A stretch of 64,000 nucleotides of DNA from Musa acuminata AAA Group (taxonomy: Eukaryota > Streptophyta > Magnoliopsida > Zingiberales > Musaceae), in the NCBI RefSeq assembly GCF_036884655.1, contig NC_088338.1, positions 3,664,001 through 3,728,000 of the forward strand, in the 5' to 3' direction. This document shows, one piece after another, positions 48,131 through 60,779 of the stretch (the first letter of the stretch is position 1; every line of letters begins with the position of its first letter). The translations under genes and the position numbers were made by a program. The notes under the pieces were generated by a model. That model was not told the origin of the DNA, made no database searches, and saw only the letters and a program-made list of their open reading frames with translations.

Positions 48131-48213
<83 letters not shown>

Positions 48214-51200
48214 CAAGCGGTACACCCTGGTGTAACACTCGATACTCTATACTGTACCGAGCTACGCTCGAAACTCCGGTATGATACGAAACTACGATCG
48301 TTGCTTGGAAGTACAATTATTTAAAGATCCAAAGACCCTAGTTTTGTCACTTTGATGTATTGCAACCAAACTACTTATAGTGAAATATTTTGGACAATAG
48401 CATCAATATGGAAAGATTGGAAATGCAACAACATGCAAATGTGTCCTCCATAAGTCAAGCAAGAGGAGACTTAGGTTAAAGTGAAAAAAAGATGACAAAA
48501 GATTGAATTTTTTTTGTCATTTGCCTGATTTTGATGATATCAAAAATGGACATCATGTTTGATGAGGAAGATGATATATAACAATTAAATTATAATGGCA
48601 AGAGATTGTGTTGATATGAAAAGAAACTAGGTAGTAGCAAGAAATTCAACATCAAAACATTACTAGAAAGTGTTTGTTGGACTTGTATATTTTTCAACAA
48701 TATAAAAAAACATGCAATGCGAAAAGGGACAAAGAAGAAACAAGCATAAAATATTCTTGCGACAAGGAAGAGTTAAGACAATTCAATATACTACTTGCTT
48801 CTTCCATCATGCAGAAGTTCCATTCAACGTTACTCATTTAAAAAGCTTTAAGTGGATGGTTGAGGTTGTTGGATGGTGTGGTTCACTTCAAGCCTCCAAG
48901 CTACATGAGCTCAGAGTCTCATTACTTAAAAAAGCTAGCTGACAGATATAACTTGATGAAAGGGGCAAAACATAATTACTCTATAATGTCATACGGATAA
49001 GCTGATAAAAGTTAGACAACTGTAATTAACATCTTGTTGATTATTCATTGGTACACATTTTCAGAGTTAAATAAAATGGATCCCAGCCAAAAAGTCTCTA
49101 CCCTATCTTCTTACCACTTGTTGAAAGACAATGCTTCAGATAACAAAGATAATGGTCTCCATTTGCAACGAAGATCACCAACTGTAAGTTACCCCATAAC
49201 ATGCAAGGTACAAATAGTTTGAAATTTTAGAGTTTTCAAGCACCAAGTTGAAATCAAGCATACATTTGGGGACAACAAATCCATTCAAAACAAAGTGAAC
49301 ACGACAAAAAGAACCCCAATCCACTGTGTCTTCTAGATTTTTGAAGAACTACAAACTTTAGCAAATACATAACCAAAAGGTTGGAACTCAACAATGAAAC
49401 AACCACTTAGAAAATTAAAAACACTTTTTGATCCCAACCTAATATCAGAATAGTTAAGAAAGTTTGCAATTGCGCACCTCTCCAAGACGTCGGCAAGCTC
49501 CATATATACCACCAATCAATGTTGAAAAAATTGCATACCAAATCTGAGTATCCATGAAGTAAACCTGAAAGGACAACACTAATAGGATGAACAAACAACT
49601 AAAAATTAAAAGGATAAATGAGATTAAATAGTCAAAACAATCATGACAAAGAGGCTTACAAGAATAATTGGAGCCCACAGCGCAATCACTACACCGATGT
49701 TGTTATTGGCTGCAAAGAGAACAAGACATATAAAAATCATATTATTGAAATTTGAAATACTACATTATCAGAAAGTAAATACCTTTAGGGAAAAATTCAT
49801 GCCATTTAAATGTTGTTATCCGTTCACGCATGATATCTTTTGTTGGATTTACAAGAGGCTTGATCTGCATTAAATAAAATTTTAAAAAAATAAAACTCAA
49901 TACTTAGAAAAAGAGGAGACGAGAAAGGAGGGGGCCTACAAGTCATACAAAAATTTTTAAAAACAACCTACAAGTTATAATATTATTTCGAAGACAAAAG
50001 GAAACCATATAGGGTGGAGTTAGTGTTGCAGATCAACAAGAATGTTTGTCTGCTTGTTCAACTACAGAGAAAAATTCTGACTCATGTAGGTTACAACTGT
50101 AAGCACAATGTTCAAAAAGCAAATTTAATAAATGCAAAAAGCAACAAATTCACCTCAATATAGTAACTAAAGGCCAACTTTGTAACTATAAGAAGCACCC
50201 AGAACATGGTATACCTGAAAATCAGGAAATTGGTATTGCATTAAATAAGATGGCATGCACAGTAAATAGCTTCTAACAATGATAAAAATATCCTAATCAT
50301 ACTTGAAAAGTGACCATGAGCTCTCATGCATCCCCCTTCCAACATAAAGACGAGGCTGTCAACATTGAAGAAAGAAACTCTGATACCAACTGCATATCGT
50401 ATTTAAATAAAAGTAGCTTTTATCAAGAGCAACAATTACCTGAGACCACCACATCATGAGTGTAATTATCTTATAGTTCGACCTCTCAAGAAATCGTCTG
50501 AGGAATGGAAATAAAAATAACAACGCAGCAAGCATATTTGGTGATAGATAAATGACAACAGCCAAAATGTAGAGTGAAGGCTGATTCTGCCCATCTCCAA
50601 GCCAACTTTTGATAGTTCTGGCTAAGCCGGTGGGATTTTTCCAAGAATATGCATAAGTTACAGATAATATTATCACCCAAGCAGCTGCCGAAATGACCTT
50701 TAAAATATATCTCAGCTTAACAGGAAAAGACATCCTCCTCCTTGCTTTCCAGCTAAAGATTACATCAAGGACAGCTGCAGAAATGTTAAAGAAGAATGTA
50801 GATCACATAGCTAGGTAATTAGGCATCACAAATACTGGCTTTGGAGAAAATATCTCTGAAGGTTCCCACAACAAATAACCAAACGTTTGAGGCATCAAAA
50901 GATGCATTCAAACCAATGAGGAACTATCTCAAAGGCTCAAAATAATGAAAACTACTTCCGAAAGCATCTAAAAAGGTCATGCTTTTGTTCTATTAACAAT
51001 TGCATGAATCTGATATTAGAAAATATTTGAGTTTTCCAAGGATGAAAGTTAGGAACTCAAAGTGACATTATAGTGCATACAAGTTACATATTGATTAGCA
51101 AAGATATCTGGAAGGGCTACATGAAGTGGCACAGTTTCAGATCAATTTTCTGAACCTTAACCAATGTTCCAAATGACCAGGACCTATAAGCATCAAGTTT

Positions 51201-54200
51201 CATGTTTCAGTTGAATTCATAAGCAAAGATATCTTGAAGGATCACATATAACAAATGATCTAAGATTGAATTAACATTAGATTTATAGGTCATGATAAAA
51301 TTTTATATCCTGAAAGAACTTAAACCAATAGTTTTGGGCTATTCAGAAGGACCAATCGATGGTAAATGTTCTCCACAAAACAAAATGAACTTCAAATAAT
51401 TCAGAACTTTCTCAATAGAAATTCCGTCGTCACCATTTCATTAAGAAATAGCAGAACTCTTAACCAACATGTCAGCCACACTGCAGCATACCGCTCAGGA
51501 CGGATGATACATATCAATCCAACAGAAGACCGGTATGGGCAGTACATACCAGTACGTCGGTATGTCCCACCATACTACGTGTCGTTATATCGGTACGGCT
51601 CGATACGAACCATACCAATGGCCAATTGATACACCGGTGTGGACGGGTAAGACGAGCCATGATTAGTTATCACCTAGAACTTACAAAACTACTATGGTTC
51701 TAAGACCAGCAAGGAGGGCATCAAACTCATAAACACTGACCAGCACTAAAGCACCAAACTATGCTTTTATTCCCAAACAAACCAGTACACTAAAATTTTC
51801 CACTATTTTACAAATTATAGTCTACATAGTTTTTAATCCTTCATAATTATGTTGCATTTCTTCTGAAAATTTACATATCTTATGAAATATGAAGGTAAAA
51901 AAGTCTTTTAGCAAAAAATCATCTCATATTTCGTTATTAATTTTTGTAATATTTTTATTGTCTATTCTTAGTAATTTTCTTAGATGATTCTAATTCCAGT
52001 TCCGCAAACCTGATAATATCCTTACTGAATCTGAAACCCGACACTTCCTGGACGTGGTTACAAGAATCTCCCGTTTTAACAATCCCACGAGAAAGAACCA
52101 CACTTCATGATTATTTTTCATGATAAGCATTCCAATGTAACTAGTTATTATAGTCCAGCAGGTCATCACTTTTTTTATTCTGAAGTAGACAGAGGAAAGG
52201 GAAAAAAACTGTTTGTTTTCCACTTCAACCATTCACATGAGGATGAAACAAAACAAGGTACTTATTGTCATTCTACAGTCCAAATTCTAGGCATCTATCT
52301 CTATGAGAAAAGTCTGTAAAACTGAATCCATGATTAAGATTTTATTCTCCTTTCTCTATCTTGCTATGCCCCTTTTTCTTTGGTTTGAGAAATCACCCAG
52401 ACTTCTTTAGTTTCTTCTTTGACTTGAGAAATTGCCTACACTTATATAATTTCTTTGGGAGAATGATATCATCCCCAACGTTGAGGTTCTCCACATTCAA
52501 ACTTGAAGCAAACTTAATAACCAATATGAAATTTATATCAGATATATATTTACCGGACACATTATCTCTACATCATATTAGTATCGCTCCTGTGGCAATT
52601 TGTTTAGCATACGAAAATGAGTAAAGACCTATCATTAACTTACAACACAAAATATCTCAACATTTAAAACACCAGGTCGGACAGGCACAAACAGACTGAT
52701 ATGTACGATCAGACTAAGCACCAACAATGGTTTGTGTGCAGCTAACTTTTTTATTAATTTCAGTGGAAAAAAGCATTATAGTTTGGTATACAGCTTGGCA
52801 TCATGCTAAAAAGTACCGGTCCAACATGTTGTCATATTAGTATAGGACTGGAATATAAAACCTCGGACTCAGCATCATTCATCCAAAATAGTTGTACCAC
52901 ATGTCCTTTGAAGGTGATTCAACAGAGCCTAGAGTCTTAATCTTATTAAAGGTTCTTTGTGACTGTCAATATTTAGTTAAAAAGCAACTCAGACTTAGTA
53001 ATTTCCCTTATGGTAGAAACAAAACTAAAAGTCAGATGCCTTAAAATTCAAAACGACCTTCCCCAGTGACCGGGAAAAATGCTCACACCCAAGGTTATGG
53101 TTTCTATGGAAAATGGATTAATTAGAACTGTCCTTCCAGACTGAACATTGTTTTATAACATTCATGTAAAGCTAGAAAAGAATTACTACTTGCAGGGTTA
53201 GATTAAACAAAATTACGAGGACCCAACACAAGTTCAGAAAGAAATGTAGAAGCAGGCTTTTAGAAGATATGACCTGCAGCATTTCAAACAAGGAAGCTAC
53301 AGTGAACTTTGACAAGAAAGAAACTATCTACAAGAAAATATAAAGGAAAATTAGAAAATTCAAATTGGCATGACAAACAGAAGATTAACATTGAACAACA
53401 GATTGCTTCAGTAACTATAACACACATAAAAGAAAAAAGAAAATGGGCACGACAATAAGATCAAAACAATTCTCATGATTATAAGAATAATTTATATATC
53501 AAGCATAAAATTTTGCTTGCACAAACCTTGACCCAGCTTCATTATTGCAGCCGTTATGAATATGCTCAAGACCTTCTTAAATACTTCAGCATCAAAAATA
53601 GCACTTGGTGAACCATCATTCCAAGCAATTACAGTCATGGCCTTAGAATGAAAAAAGAGGATATTAAAAGAACAGAACCAGATAGGAAAGAAGAAAAGGA
53701 AACAAGAAAATTGATATAATGTCTGACAATAAACAACAATCACCTGTAGGCATAAAATAAAGAAGATCCACATTCTATCAAAACTTCGGAAAATATGCCA
53801 AAATGACCGTATTTCAACAAAATTAATCTTTCCAATCCAACGATCTGAACTTGACTGATTGTTGTCCTGAATCAAGACAGAGAATGATGTTAAATTATCA
53901 TTTTTTTCACTAAAATTACAGCAAATGCAGCTTTTCAAATTACAAAATAACAGCATGTCAAACTTGGGTTTGACTTTTTTCTTTGTAGATACATTAACAG
54001 ATGCATCAAGACAATAGACAGATGTGAAAAAGAACTTTATAGTAAACATTCTATAACAAAGATATTGCAAGAAAAAAACAACACTGTCGATCTCCAGTAA
54101 ATTGAGAAAATATCACCTTGGATAAAAAACAACTCTATTAAGTGACTAATGACTTTAGTCTGTAAAAGCTTATTGTATACGCAAAAATTAAATCTCATAC

Positions 54201-57200
54201 AACGCAGAAGTGAAAGCAAAAATGATAAGTACTACATATGAAATATCAGCAACAACAAAAGTATGATTATAGAATTTACTAATAAAAACAACTACTACTA
54301 CATCGCATGGAATATCAGCAACAACAAAAGTATGATTATGGAATTTACTTCATTTTTCTTATGATGCATTGATTCTGGAGACTGGCAAAAGAAATCAGCA
54401 TCAGCTCTCATAGGCCAGCCTAACCGGAAGCAATCGACAGACCTGAAAATTTGAGAAGTTAAAATTGTTAATAAAATTAAACTATTAATCTACTGATATC
54501 ATGTAACTTATTAATGTCAAAAATCCTACAATTATGTTTTACAATTACCAAAAATATTCATTTAAATCATCATAATTCCTCCATTGTGAATGTTTTGATT
54601 TTTCTCTCTTGCTCCGCTCAGCTTCCTGCAATAGACAATATATCACAATCAAGCACAAGGTAAACGAACTCAACAAATAGGACATGTATATCATACCTTT
54701 GCTATAGTATGATAAATTGGAGTTACAACTTTTTTTAGGAAGGCTTCATTGTCACCGCCATATGCTGGCTTTATATTTTCACCTGTCATTGGGCTGACAT
54801 TGCCAGCTAACATTCCATATAGCTCAAAAGCCATCTGAAAACAATGAACAGTATATAAGGAGGAAGTAACTCCTTTGAATTTAGAACCTAGATTATGTAT
54901 ATGCTGTGCGATAGAAATTATATATATGTGCTCATATATCTTTCAGGCACCTATTTTCTTCAAAGGAATTATTTGATATCAGAAATGCATATTCCTTAAT
55001 TTGAATAGGAATTGGAGTAAAAGTCCCAGAAAGTGGAGAATGATTAAAAGCCAAATAAACAAATCACAACTGCAAAAATAGTCAATAAAAAATAACAAAA
55101 CAAAGAAAATTCTAGTGTAAACCGGATTCTTCTAATCGACATACTGCTAATATTTGGACTTTTGGTCCAGCTAGGACAAATCTTTTGACCACCTTTCAAG
55201 CACCCATCAGCGTATTTAGAATAAGAACCACTAATATTCTGAAAATTCTCATCTGATGCAGGAAAAAACTAAGGTGCAACTTCAGATAAGAAATCACATG
55301 CAAATAGACACTTATGGAAAAGAATTGATGCTGATCAGTGAAATCTATGATATACACGTCTGACGGCAATTCTTTGCTGCCTTCTATTCTGATTATGCAG
55401 AAGCTCTTTCTTAAGTGCATCTTGCTAAGTCTTAAGAGGAAGCATTTATACATGTTTTGATGCTTGTTATCAACTTGCTCTAAATGCACTTACCAACAAA
55501 TATAATGGAGGCAATCCTGGAGGCCCTGACAAGACTTACCAATTACATCCCCACTTGTCATGATAAATTGTATTTTTTATTATATAATATATGCATCATG
55601 AAAGGAATAAATGGAAATCTTGTTATCATGCACCTACTAGATTATACAGTTCTCTCACCTGCTATAACATCAAACTAAAGGAATTATATATTACATGATA
55701 CAAATAGCGATTCAAGTTACCAGGGTCTTGTACCAAGAGACAAGAGTGTAAATCATATATACCACATCATATATGAGGGATCATGTTGTCACAAGACAGA
55801 CCCAAAACCATGTAGATGTACGTCATAAGCAGAGGTTTGATCATGACAATATAGATCACTTAGAGGCAATTAGGGTTCTAAAAGAATTGCATGAGCATTA
55901 CATTAGTTTATATAGAACAGAAAACTGAACGTTTTGACCATAAATCAAATTCAGAACATGTAAAACAGTTGGCTGCCTAGACCCTAATAATTCAGGAATT
56001 TCCGAGAATAACATAGCTAGTTTTCTTCCCAGCTCCCACACAACTGAAAGAAGTCAGAAAAGCTAAGTTGGAAGATCTAAAGACAGTGAACACAAGAACA
56101 AGGATGGCATAAAGCTCTATGCAACTTATGTACATTAACAATGCATAGAATGGACAATGATGCTGTTCTCTCCATCAGGGTTAACAGCAAGAGCATAATA
56201 AGTAATACTACATCATCACAGATTGCATATAGTAATACGATTACCATAAATTGAAATAATTGGTTGTAATAAACAATTAAACAAAATCCTAAACATCAGA
56301 AAGAAACAGCAATATAAGAATCCAATTACAGAAGTTCTGTGCACACTGCCTTGTGCACATGAAAGCTGACTGTTTGTGATCACATACTTGAAACCATAGA
56401 CCTTGCTGCAAATTATCAACTAAAGAAAATGGCATATAGTAATACTATTACCATAAATTGAAATAATTGGTTGTAATAAACAATTAAACAATATCCTAAA
56501 CATCGGAAAGAAACAGCAATATAAGAATCCAATTACAGAAGTCCTGTGCACACTAACTTGTGCACATGAAAAGCTGACTGTTTGTGATCACATACTTGAA
56601 ACCATAGACCTTACTGCAAATTATCAACTAAAGAAAATGGCACTCAGAGCAACATCAAAATAATGCATCAAAGAATTATGTGGTATTAAAGAAAATGTGA
56701 TGATGTGGTCAACTGACTTCACAAAAAAAAAAATATAAATCCACGAATTGCGAGGACCTGACCAGTAAAAGACACTTCATGGTATAAAAGAATAGGCAGC
56801 AAAGAACTGATATTAAACGACATACATGATGATAGATGTAGCAAAGGCATTCTGGCATAAATCTCAAGTTTGCAGCTTCCCCCCAAATAAGAAGATAGAG
56901 ACCCATATATAGAAGCTTTCGCTGTTGCACTTCCTGTTGGATGGTTGGCAACCTGATGATTTTATAAATCAAAAAATATATATAAGAAACTACAAGGAAT
57001 AGCAACCATAATTCCAGCTAAACACATCATGAATTATGTCCTTCAACAAAGAGATTATAAGGGGATGCATAAAAATGAAAAATGGTTGGTATTCTTCAGA
57101 CATTTTATATGAGTTACGTGCATATCTGAACATCCTTACCATAGACTACTCTTCCGATTTAAGTACTTGCACCACTTCTTATAGTTCTTAAACAGTTTCT

Positions 57201-60200
57201 TCATTACTTCCGTCAATGCACGTTCATCCAACTAAACAAGCAACCTTCAAATATTAGTGCAGTCCAACAAAAGCAGAAGGCAAAACATCGTAATGCTACA
57301 TCATCATTGGAGCAATAGACAGCACAGTGTTGAAGAGAACCTTGGGTTGTTGGTCAGGCTTTGGAATTTGACGTATGTGGACATTTGCAAGTAACAAAAT
57401 TAGGTGTTCCCTTTGATTAGAGACATTATCCTCCTGCATGAATTAACAAACATAAAATACTTCAGTAAGTTAACAGAGATGGAAGGACAATCAAACTAAG
57501 ACCATTTAATGGTGGAAAAAGTTTGACAGAAAGCATAGAAGTACACTGGAGAATCGATTTTTTTTCCAGTGCTTTACCTGAAATCCAAACATAATCTGAA
57601 GCCAATCTAAAAGATCTTCATTAGGTTTCTTATTGTGGCCCTTAGGCCATGGAAGTCCCCTTATGTTTCTAAGGGCATTTACAGCTGCTTGAATCTACAT
57701 AAACAGAAGACAGCTTGTCAGATATCACTTCACAAGATAATATAATTGATTCATTTCCTACAAATGAAAAGCAATTAGTATAAAACCTCAGGATAACGCA
57801 TGATAGCTTGATTTGCACTATCTGGATCGAGAGGAAGGATATTGTATGGACCAAGAGTCTTGATATTCTCCTCAATCTCATTATGAGTTTCTAATATCTG
57901 TACCAATCGCAATTAATGTGAATTCGAGCATGACAAATTTTAAAAAGCACAAATCAAATATAACAAAGCTTCCACTTGAAACAACTAAGACTGATGAGTC
58001 AAGGACTAAGTTCAACAAGATAACAAAAGAGTCTTGTAACAAATTCAAGAAACATAAATCAGATCTAGTAAAGCTTCTATGCTAATCATCTAAGAGAGAT
58101 GAAGTGAGGAACTACATAATATGAGATTTAAAAAAAAAAATCAAACTTACCTCAGGTTCAACTTCAAGAGCTTGTGTCTGGTTAACAGCTTTTAAGACCT
58201 CAAACAAGACAGCAGCAGTTTGATATGCTTTGGTAAGTTGAGCACTGATTGGAAGAAGTTAATATGTCAAAAAGTGCAGGTGTTTATGATTCAGCCACCC
58301 AAACATCCTAATTATTCAAGTTTGAAATCTTGCTCACCGATCAGCTTTATCAGCAGCACTTTGGAGTGCTTGGATATACTTCTTATAATAATCTCTGTAG
58401 AAGCTCTGCATCTCCCGTGTATCACTTCTTTGGACTCTTCCCTTCAAAGTAGGATCATTTTCCTAATAACATAAAATAATAATACATCAACTATACTCAA
58501 TCACAGGTGTGTGTGTATATATATCAGTCAAGTTCAGCATTCAGTCACAAGACAGCATCATTCTAATACATAATGAAATTGACAGCAGTATCCAAGGCAC
58601 AAGTATCTATGCTCTACTGTATTTTGCTCTAAATTTTTTCTTACAGGTTATGCAGATATACGTCAAAGTTTTGATCATTAGATAGGTCCCCAGATAAGAT
58701 GCCATTTATACAATCCCAACTAAACCATAATAGACATGCTTGATTAAAATAAAAGTTGCTCGTTTGTGTAGCAAGTGATACACTGTTGCGTTATGATTCA
58801 GTCCACGATTAAACATCTAAATGAAACTCTCTGCACAAAATAAAACAAAATGCAACTATATCCAATAAAAGCAATCATAAAACTAAATTCATCATTAAGT
58901 TAACAGAAATCTAGGATGAGCCTTTTTATGGAAAAATCAAATTCCAAATGAAGTACATCTCCTAACATAGCTATCTTTTCTGATAATGTAAGGGATGGAA
59001 TAAAATAGTTTTAAGGCACTGAAAAAGAAATAACCTACCAATGCATGGGAGAAATCAAAATTATCGAGATATCACAACTTAGCTTAAATTAAGCTTCAGG
59101 AACATGACACACATACCCTTTCTAACCTCTGCAGAAGTGCAGTCTTAAATTGACGAACGCCACGCCCACTCGAAGTAGGATCCAAACGGTGAGCTTTCTC
59201 AAAAGCATAGAACCGACCTATTCCATTAGGAGAAATCATCACTCTCATACCCAACATGATTGTGATAAGGAATACCAAAATTTTGTGCACAAAATAAATA
59301 CTACTATAAAATATGCTCAAACAAAAATGAACAAAAGTGAGAATACTACATCAATATGACCTTCAAAAAGTGAACAGGATAACTATGTCGTACAAGTTTT
59401 GACCACTGTAAAACACAAGCCCCAAGAAAATGTTGTGTGAATAACACTTCTTGTCAATGAGTAAAAACCATGAGGTGGGAAACAGCATCTAAAATGATTT
59501 ATAAGGAAAAATGTATTTTTCTGTATAAAATTTCCTAGTTATACTTATGCAACTTAATGTATTGTATAAAAGTTTCGAACAGGCCAGTTAAAGGTGTCCC
59601 AAATAGCCATCACATTTTGATTTAAGCTAGTAGTGTACTGAATCATACAAAATCTTGTACCATACAGAGCATGAAACAGCGAACATCTTCTACTTTATTT
59701 TTTGTGAGGAAAAAAAATGAATAGAGGCTACCATCAATGAAAATATTAGCATTGTATGCTAACAATTTTTTTTAATCCCTAACAAAAAGTTACCCAAAAC
59801 ATGGTAAGCTATCATCAATCCAGTGTTGTACCTTGAATTCTTGAAGGACCTTACTGTTTTCTTGTGCCCTCAACATTAACATATTGGAAAATTCAAAACA
59901 AAGTTTGTTTCTAAGATTAACGGCGAAGCTCTAGCCAACAAGTACAACAATTTATCCTACTCAAAGAGCAGAATTGGACTGATGACAACGTGAATCTCCT
60001 TAGCAAGTCAATAGATTCTTTTCTAGAGTGCATGAAAAGGTTTCCCTTGCACCAAGCAGCCATGGGTAGAGCCTGATAATACTTAAACCAAAGGAAGTTG
60101 CTAGTTGACACATGAGTTTGAAACCTTATGTGGACTAGTTTACTCAAATTCAATGATGACAGTGACTGATGAACTTAACATATGAAAACTGTACCAAGTT

Positions 60201-60779
60201 CATCTCTCCTGCCCCCTCTCCCTCATTTTCCTGTAATGATATAGGTGATGACTCTTCAATAGGCAACCTAACAACCCAATCATATTATCGTAAGTATCCA
60301 CCATGCAACAGCAAAGTGACCGAAAGAAATATAAAATCAGATAGCGCCGACAACACGTTTTGGAAAATACCCGATCACCCCTTCAGACAGATGAAGTTAT
60401 ATAATCTCGTATCAAATCCCAAATTAAAATGCCAGGTAAACCACACGATAAGCTAAGTGAAATGTCACTCATTGTTCAAACTAACAATACGCTCTAAGCA
60501 AAAAAGGCTGGACATGCTATTATCAACAAGAATCATCTAGAGCCAAAAAATTCAAACACATCACAGACAAGAGATGCGCGGAAAGAACTCACAAAGATAA
60601 GCAACACGGGGGTTCTGGGACTCGACTTCGTTGGCGACTCGAAGGATGGGCGCGATCTCGACGAGTGACGACGGCACAACCTCACTGTCAAAGATCGACT
60701 CCCCAAGGTTCCCCGCCGTCTGCGTCCGCAGTAGCCGCCCGCGACCCAGCGGATCCGGCCCCCTTCTCGAAGAAGACAT
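33009..60779 (-). CDS. CALS3: Callose synthase (1,3-beta-glucan synthase, CalS3-like)
   Basis: A complete minus-strand gene of 42 coding exons totalling 5859 nt (1952 residues), with phase kept at all 41 junctions. Callose synthases use UDP-glucose to make 1,3-beta-glucan at the plasma membrane (cell plate, plasmodesmata, wounds, pollen). The N-terminus has [11 protein letters not shown] and [20 protein letters not shown], as in CalS1-4, nearest CalS3. FKS1-type domain about 320-450 ([18 protein letters not shown]). First membrane cluster about 480-760. Cytosolic glucan synthase core about 1030-1530. Second membrane cluster about 1527-1930. Exons: 60779-60593, 59217-59117, 58462-58338, 58244-58151, 57897-57787, 57694-57578, 57433-57341, 57231-57140, 56952-56826, 54834-54697, 54625-54549, 54442-54349, 53866-53744, 53641-53527, 50774-50440, 50355-50303, 50214-50154, 49864-49783, 49709-49660, 49564-49478, 45303-45166, 45045-44951, 44872-44779, 44605-44442, 44327-44207, 44119-44022, 43225-43090, 42984-42833, 42102-41993, 41873-41745, 41591-41523, 41437-41248, 40930-40777, 38198-38079, 38004-37886, 37804-37721, 36036-35924, 35842-35613, 35529-34732, 34622-34572, 33523-33338, 33254-33009. 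Intron 37 uses a GC donor. Confidence 0.96.
33599..33943. repeat. Tandem duplication (about 170-bp unit) in callose synthase intron 40
   Basis: Copy 1 starts near 33599 and copy 2 near 33769. Shared landmarks in order are tagtaagaacaca, gaaaaca with ccaca, cagcaaaaagagcac/cggcaaaaagagcac, gcagtttat with aaataaa, and acaagccaaa with tgtca. The intron runs from 33524 to 34571. Confidence 0.8.
37085..37141. repeat. (TTA)n/(TA)n microsatellite in callose synthase intron 36
   Basis: About 40 bp of TTA trinucleotides followed by TA dinucleotides. Confidence 0.9.
39487..39985. repeat. Tandem duplication (about 267-bp unit) in callose synthase intron 33
   Basis: Copy 1 begins at 39487 and copy 2 at 39754, both with tgacaccttcaa. 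Shared blocks in order: attctagcca/tttctagcca, tttgtggctttt, cagagagaagctatg, caccatgtttacagca or taccatgtttacagca, and ctattgcaa. The copies are clearly diverged. No coding frame is shared. Confidence 0.85.
46224..46745. repeat. Pyrimidine-rich minisatellite in callose synthase intron 20
   Basis: A strongly CT-rich plus-strand tract with four copies of a 96-110 bp unit. The landmark cacaactagcaaccacc starts at 46357, 46455, 46565 and 46661, and ctacaaccagcag recurs once per unit. Frames through it are only low-complexity Pro/Ser/Leu. It is 15-60 bp from nothing coding, lying deep in a 4.2-kb intron. Confidence 0.88.
47003..47784. mobile_element. Candidate solo LTR nested in the hAT-like element
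   Basis: A 782-bp segment bounded by TGTCA and TGACA, the short inverted ends typical of retrotransposon LTRs. Near its left end are three degenerate tandem units of about 51 bp, each starting acttagct (47011, 47062, 47113). The flanking five bases, cgggt and aggtg, do not match, so a target duplication is missing and the call stays tentative. No gag-pol coding sequence is present. Confidence 0.4.
48137..48213. repeat. (TA)n(CA)n microsatellite
   Basis: About 65 bp of TA followed by a short CA run inside the intron-20 insertion. Confidence 0.9.
51482..51655. repeat. Degenerate GGTAC-rich repeat in callose synthase intron 14
   Basis: It contains accggtatgggcagtacatacc, cagtacgtcggtatg and tcggtacggctcgatacgaacc, resembling the interior of the hAT-like miniature elements elsewhere in the window. 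I could not find matching ends or an 8-bp duplication, so it is treated as an old or partial copy. Confidence 0.5.
54240..54349. repeat. Short tandem duplication covering the exon 12 donor of callose synthase
   Basis: The words aatatcagcaacaacaaaag and tatgattat with gaatttact occur at about 54240-54280 and again at 54309-54349, spaced 69 bp. On the gene strand the second copy supplies the real donor (GAA|gtaaattc). The first copy repeats the same gtaaattc sequence inside the intron. Confidence 0.85.
56225..56643. repeat. Tandem duplication (207-bp unit) in callose synthase intron 9
   Basis: Copy 1 is 56225-56431 and copy 2 is 56432-56643, directly adjacent and about 95 percent identical by eye. 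Both begin gcatatagtaatac and end in ctaaagaaaatggca. The high identity makes this the youngest duplication in the window. Confidence 0.95.

Larger units (their letters stand above)
46873..48303. mobile_element. Large hAT-like element of the GGTAC-rich family, copy 3, in intron 20
   Basis: A perfect 8-bp duplication, cttggaag, at 46865-46872 and 48304-48311 brackets a 1431-bp insert. Its ends are imperfect inverted repeats: CAAGGATTTTAATTTCG at the left and, read inward from the right, CAACGATCGTAGTTTCG, both then reaching ATACCG. The right end (cggtacaccctggtgtaac, gctcgaaactccggta) matches the smaller copies at 7636 and 12440. The interior holds an LTR-like segment (47003-47784), a GC-rich segment (47800-48130) and a TA/CA microsatellite (48137-48213). 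No transposase is seen, so it is non-autonomous. Confidence 0.65.

Noticed and set aside
37085..48213. Trinucleotide and dinucleotide runs considered as a CRISPR-like array
   Set aside because: These are simple microsatellites without unique spacers, and the genome is eukaryotic.
47649..48225. Minus-strand frame of 186 codons with a Tyr-Ile run in the intron-20 insertion
   Set aside because: The start is a TA microsatellite translated as low complexity and the rest is Arg/Ser-rich GC-rich repeat sequence with no domain.
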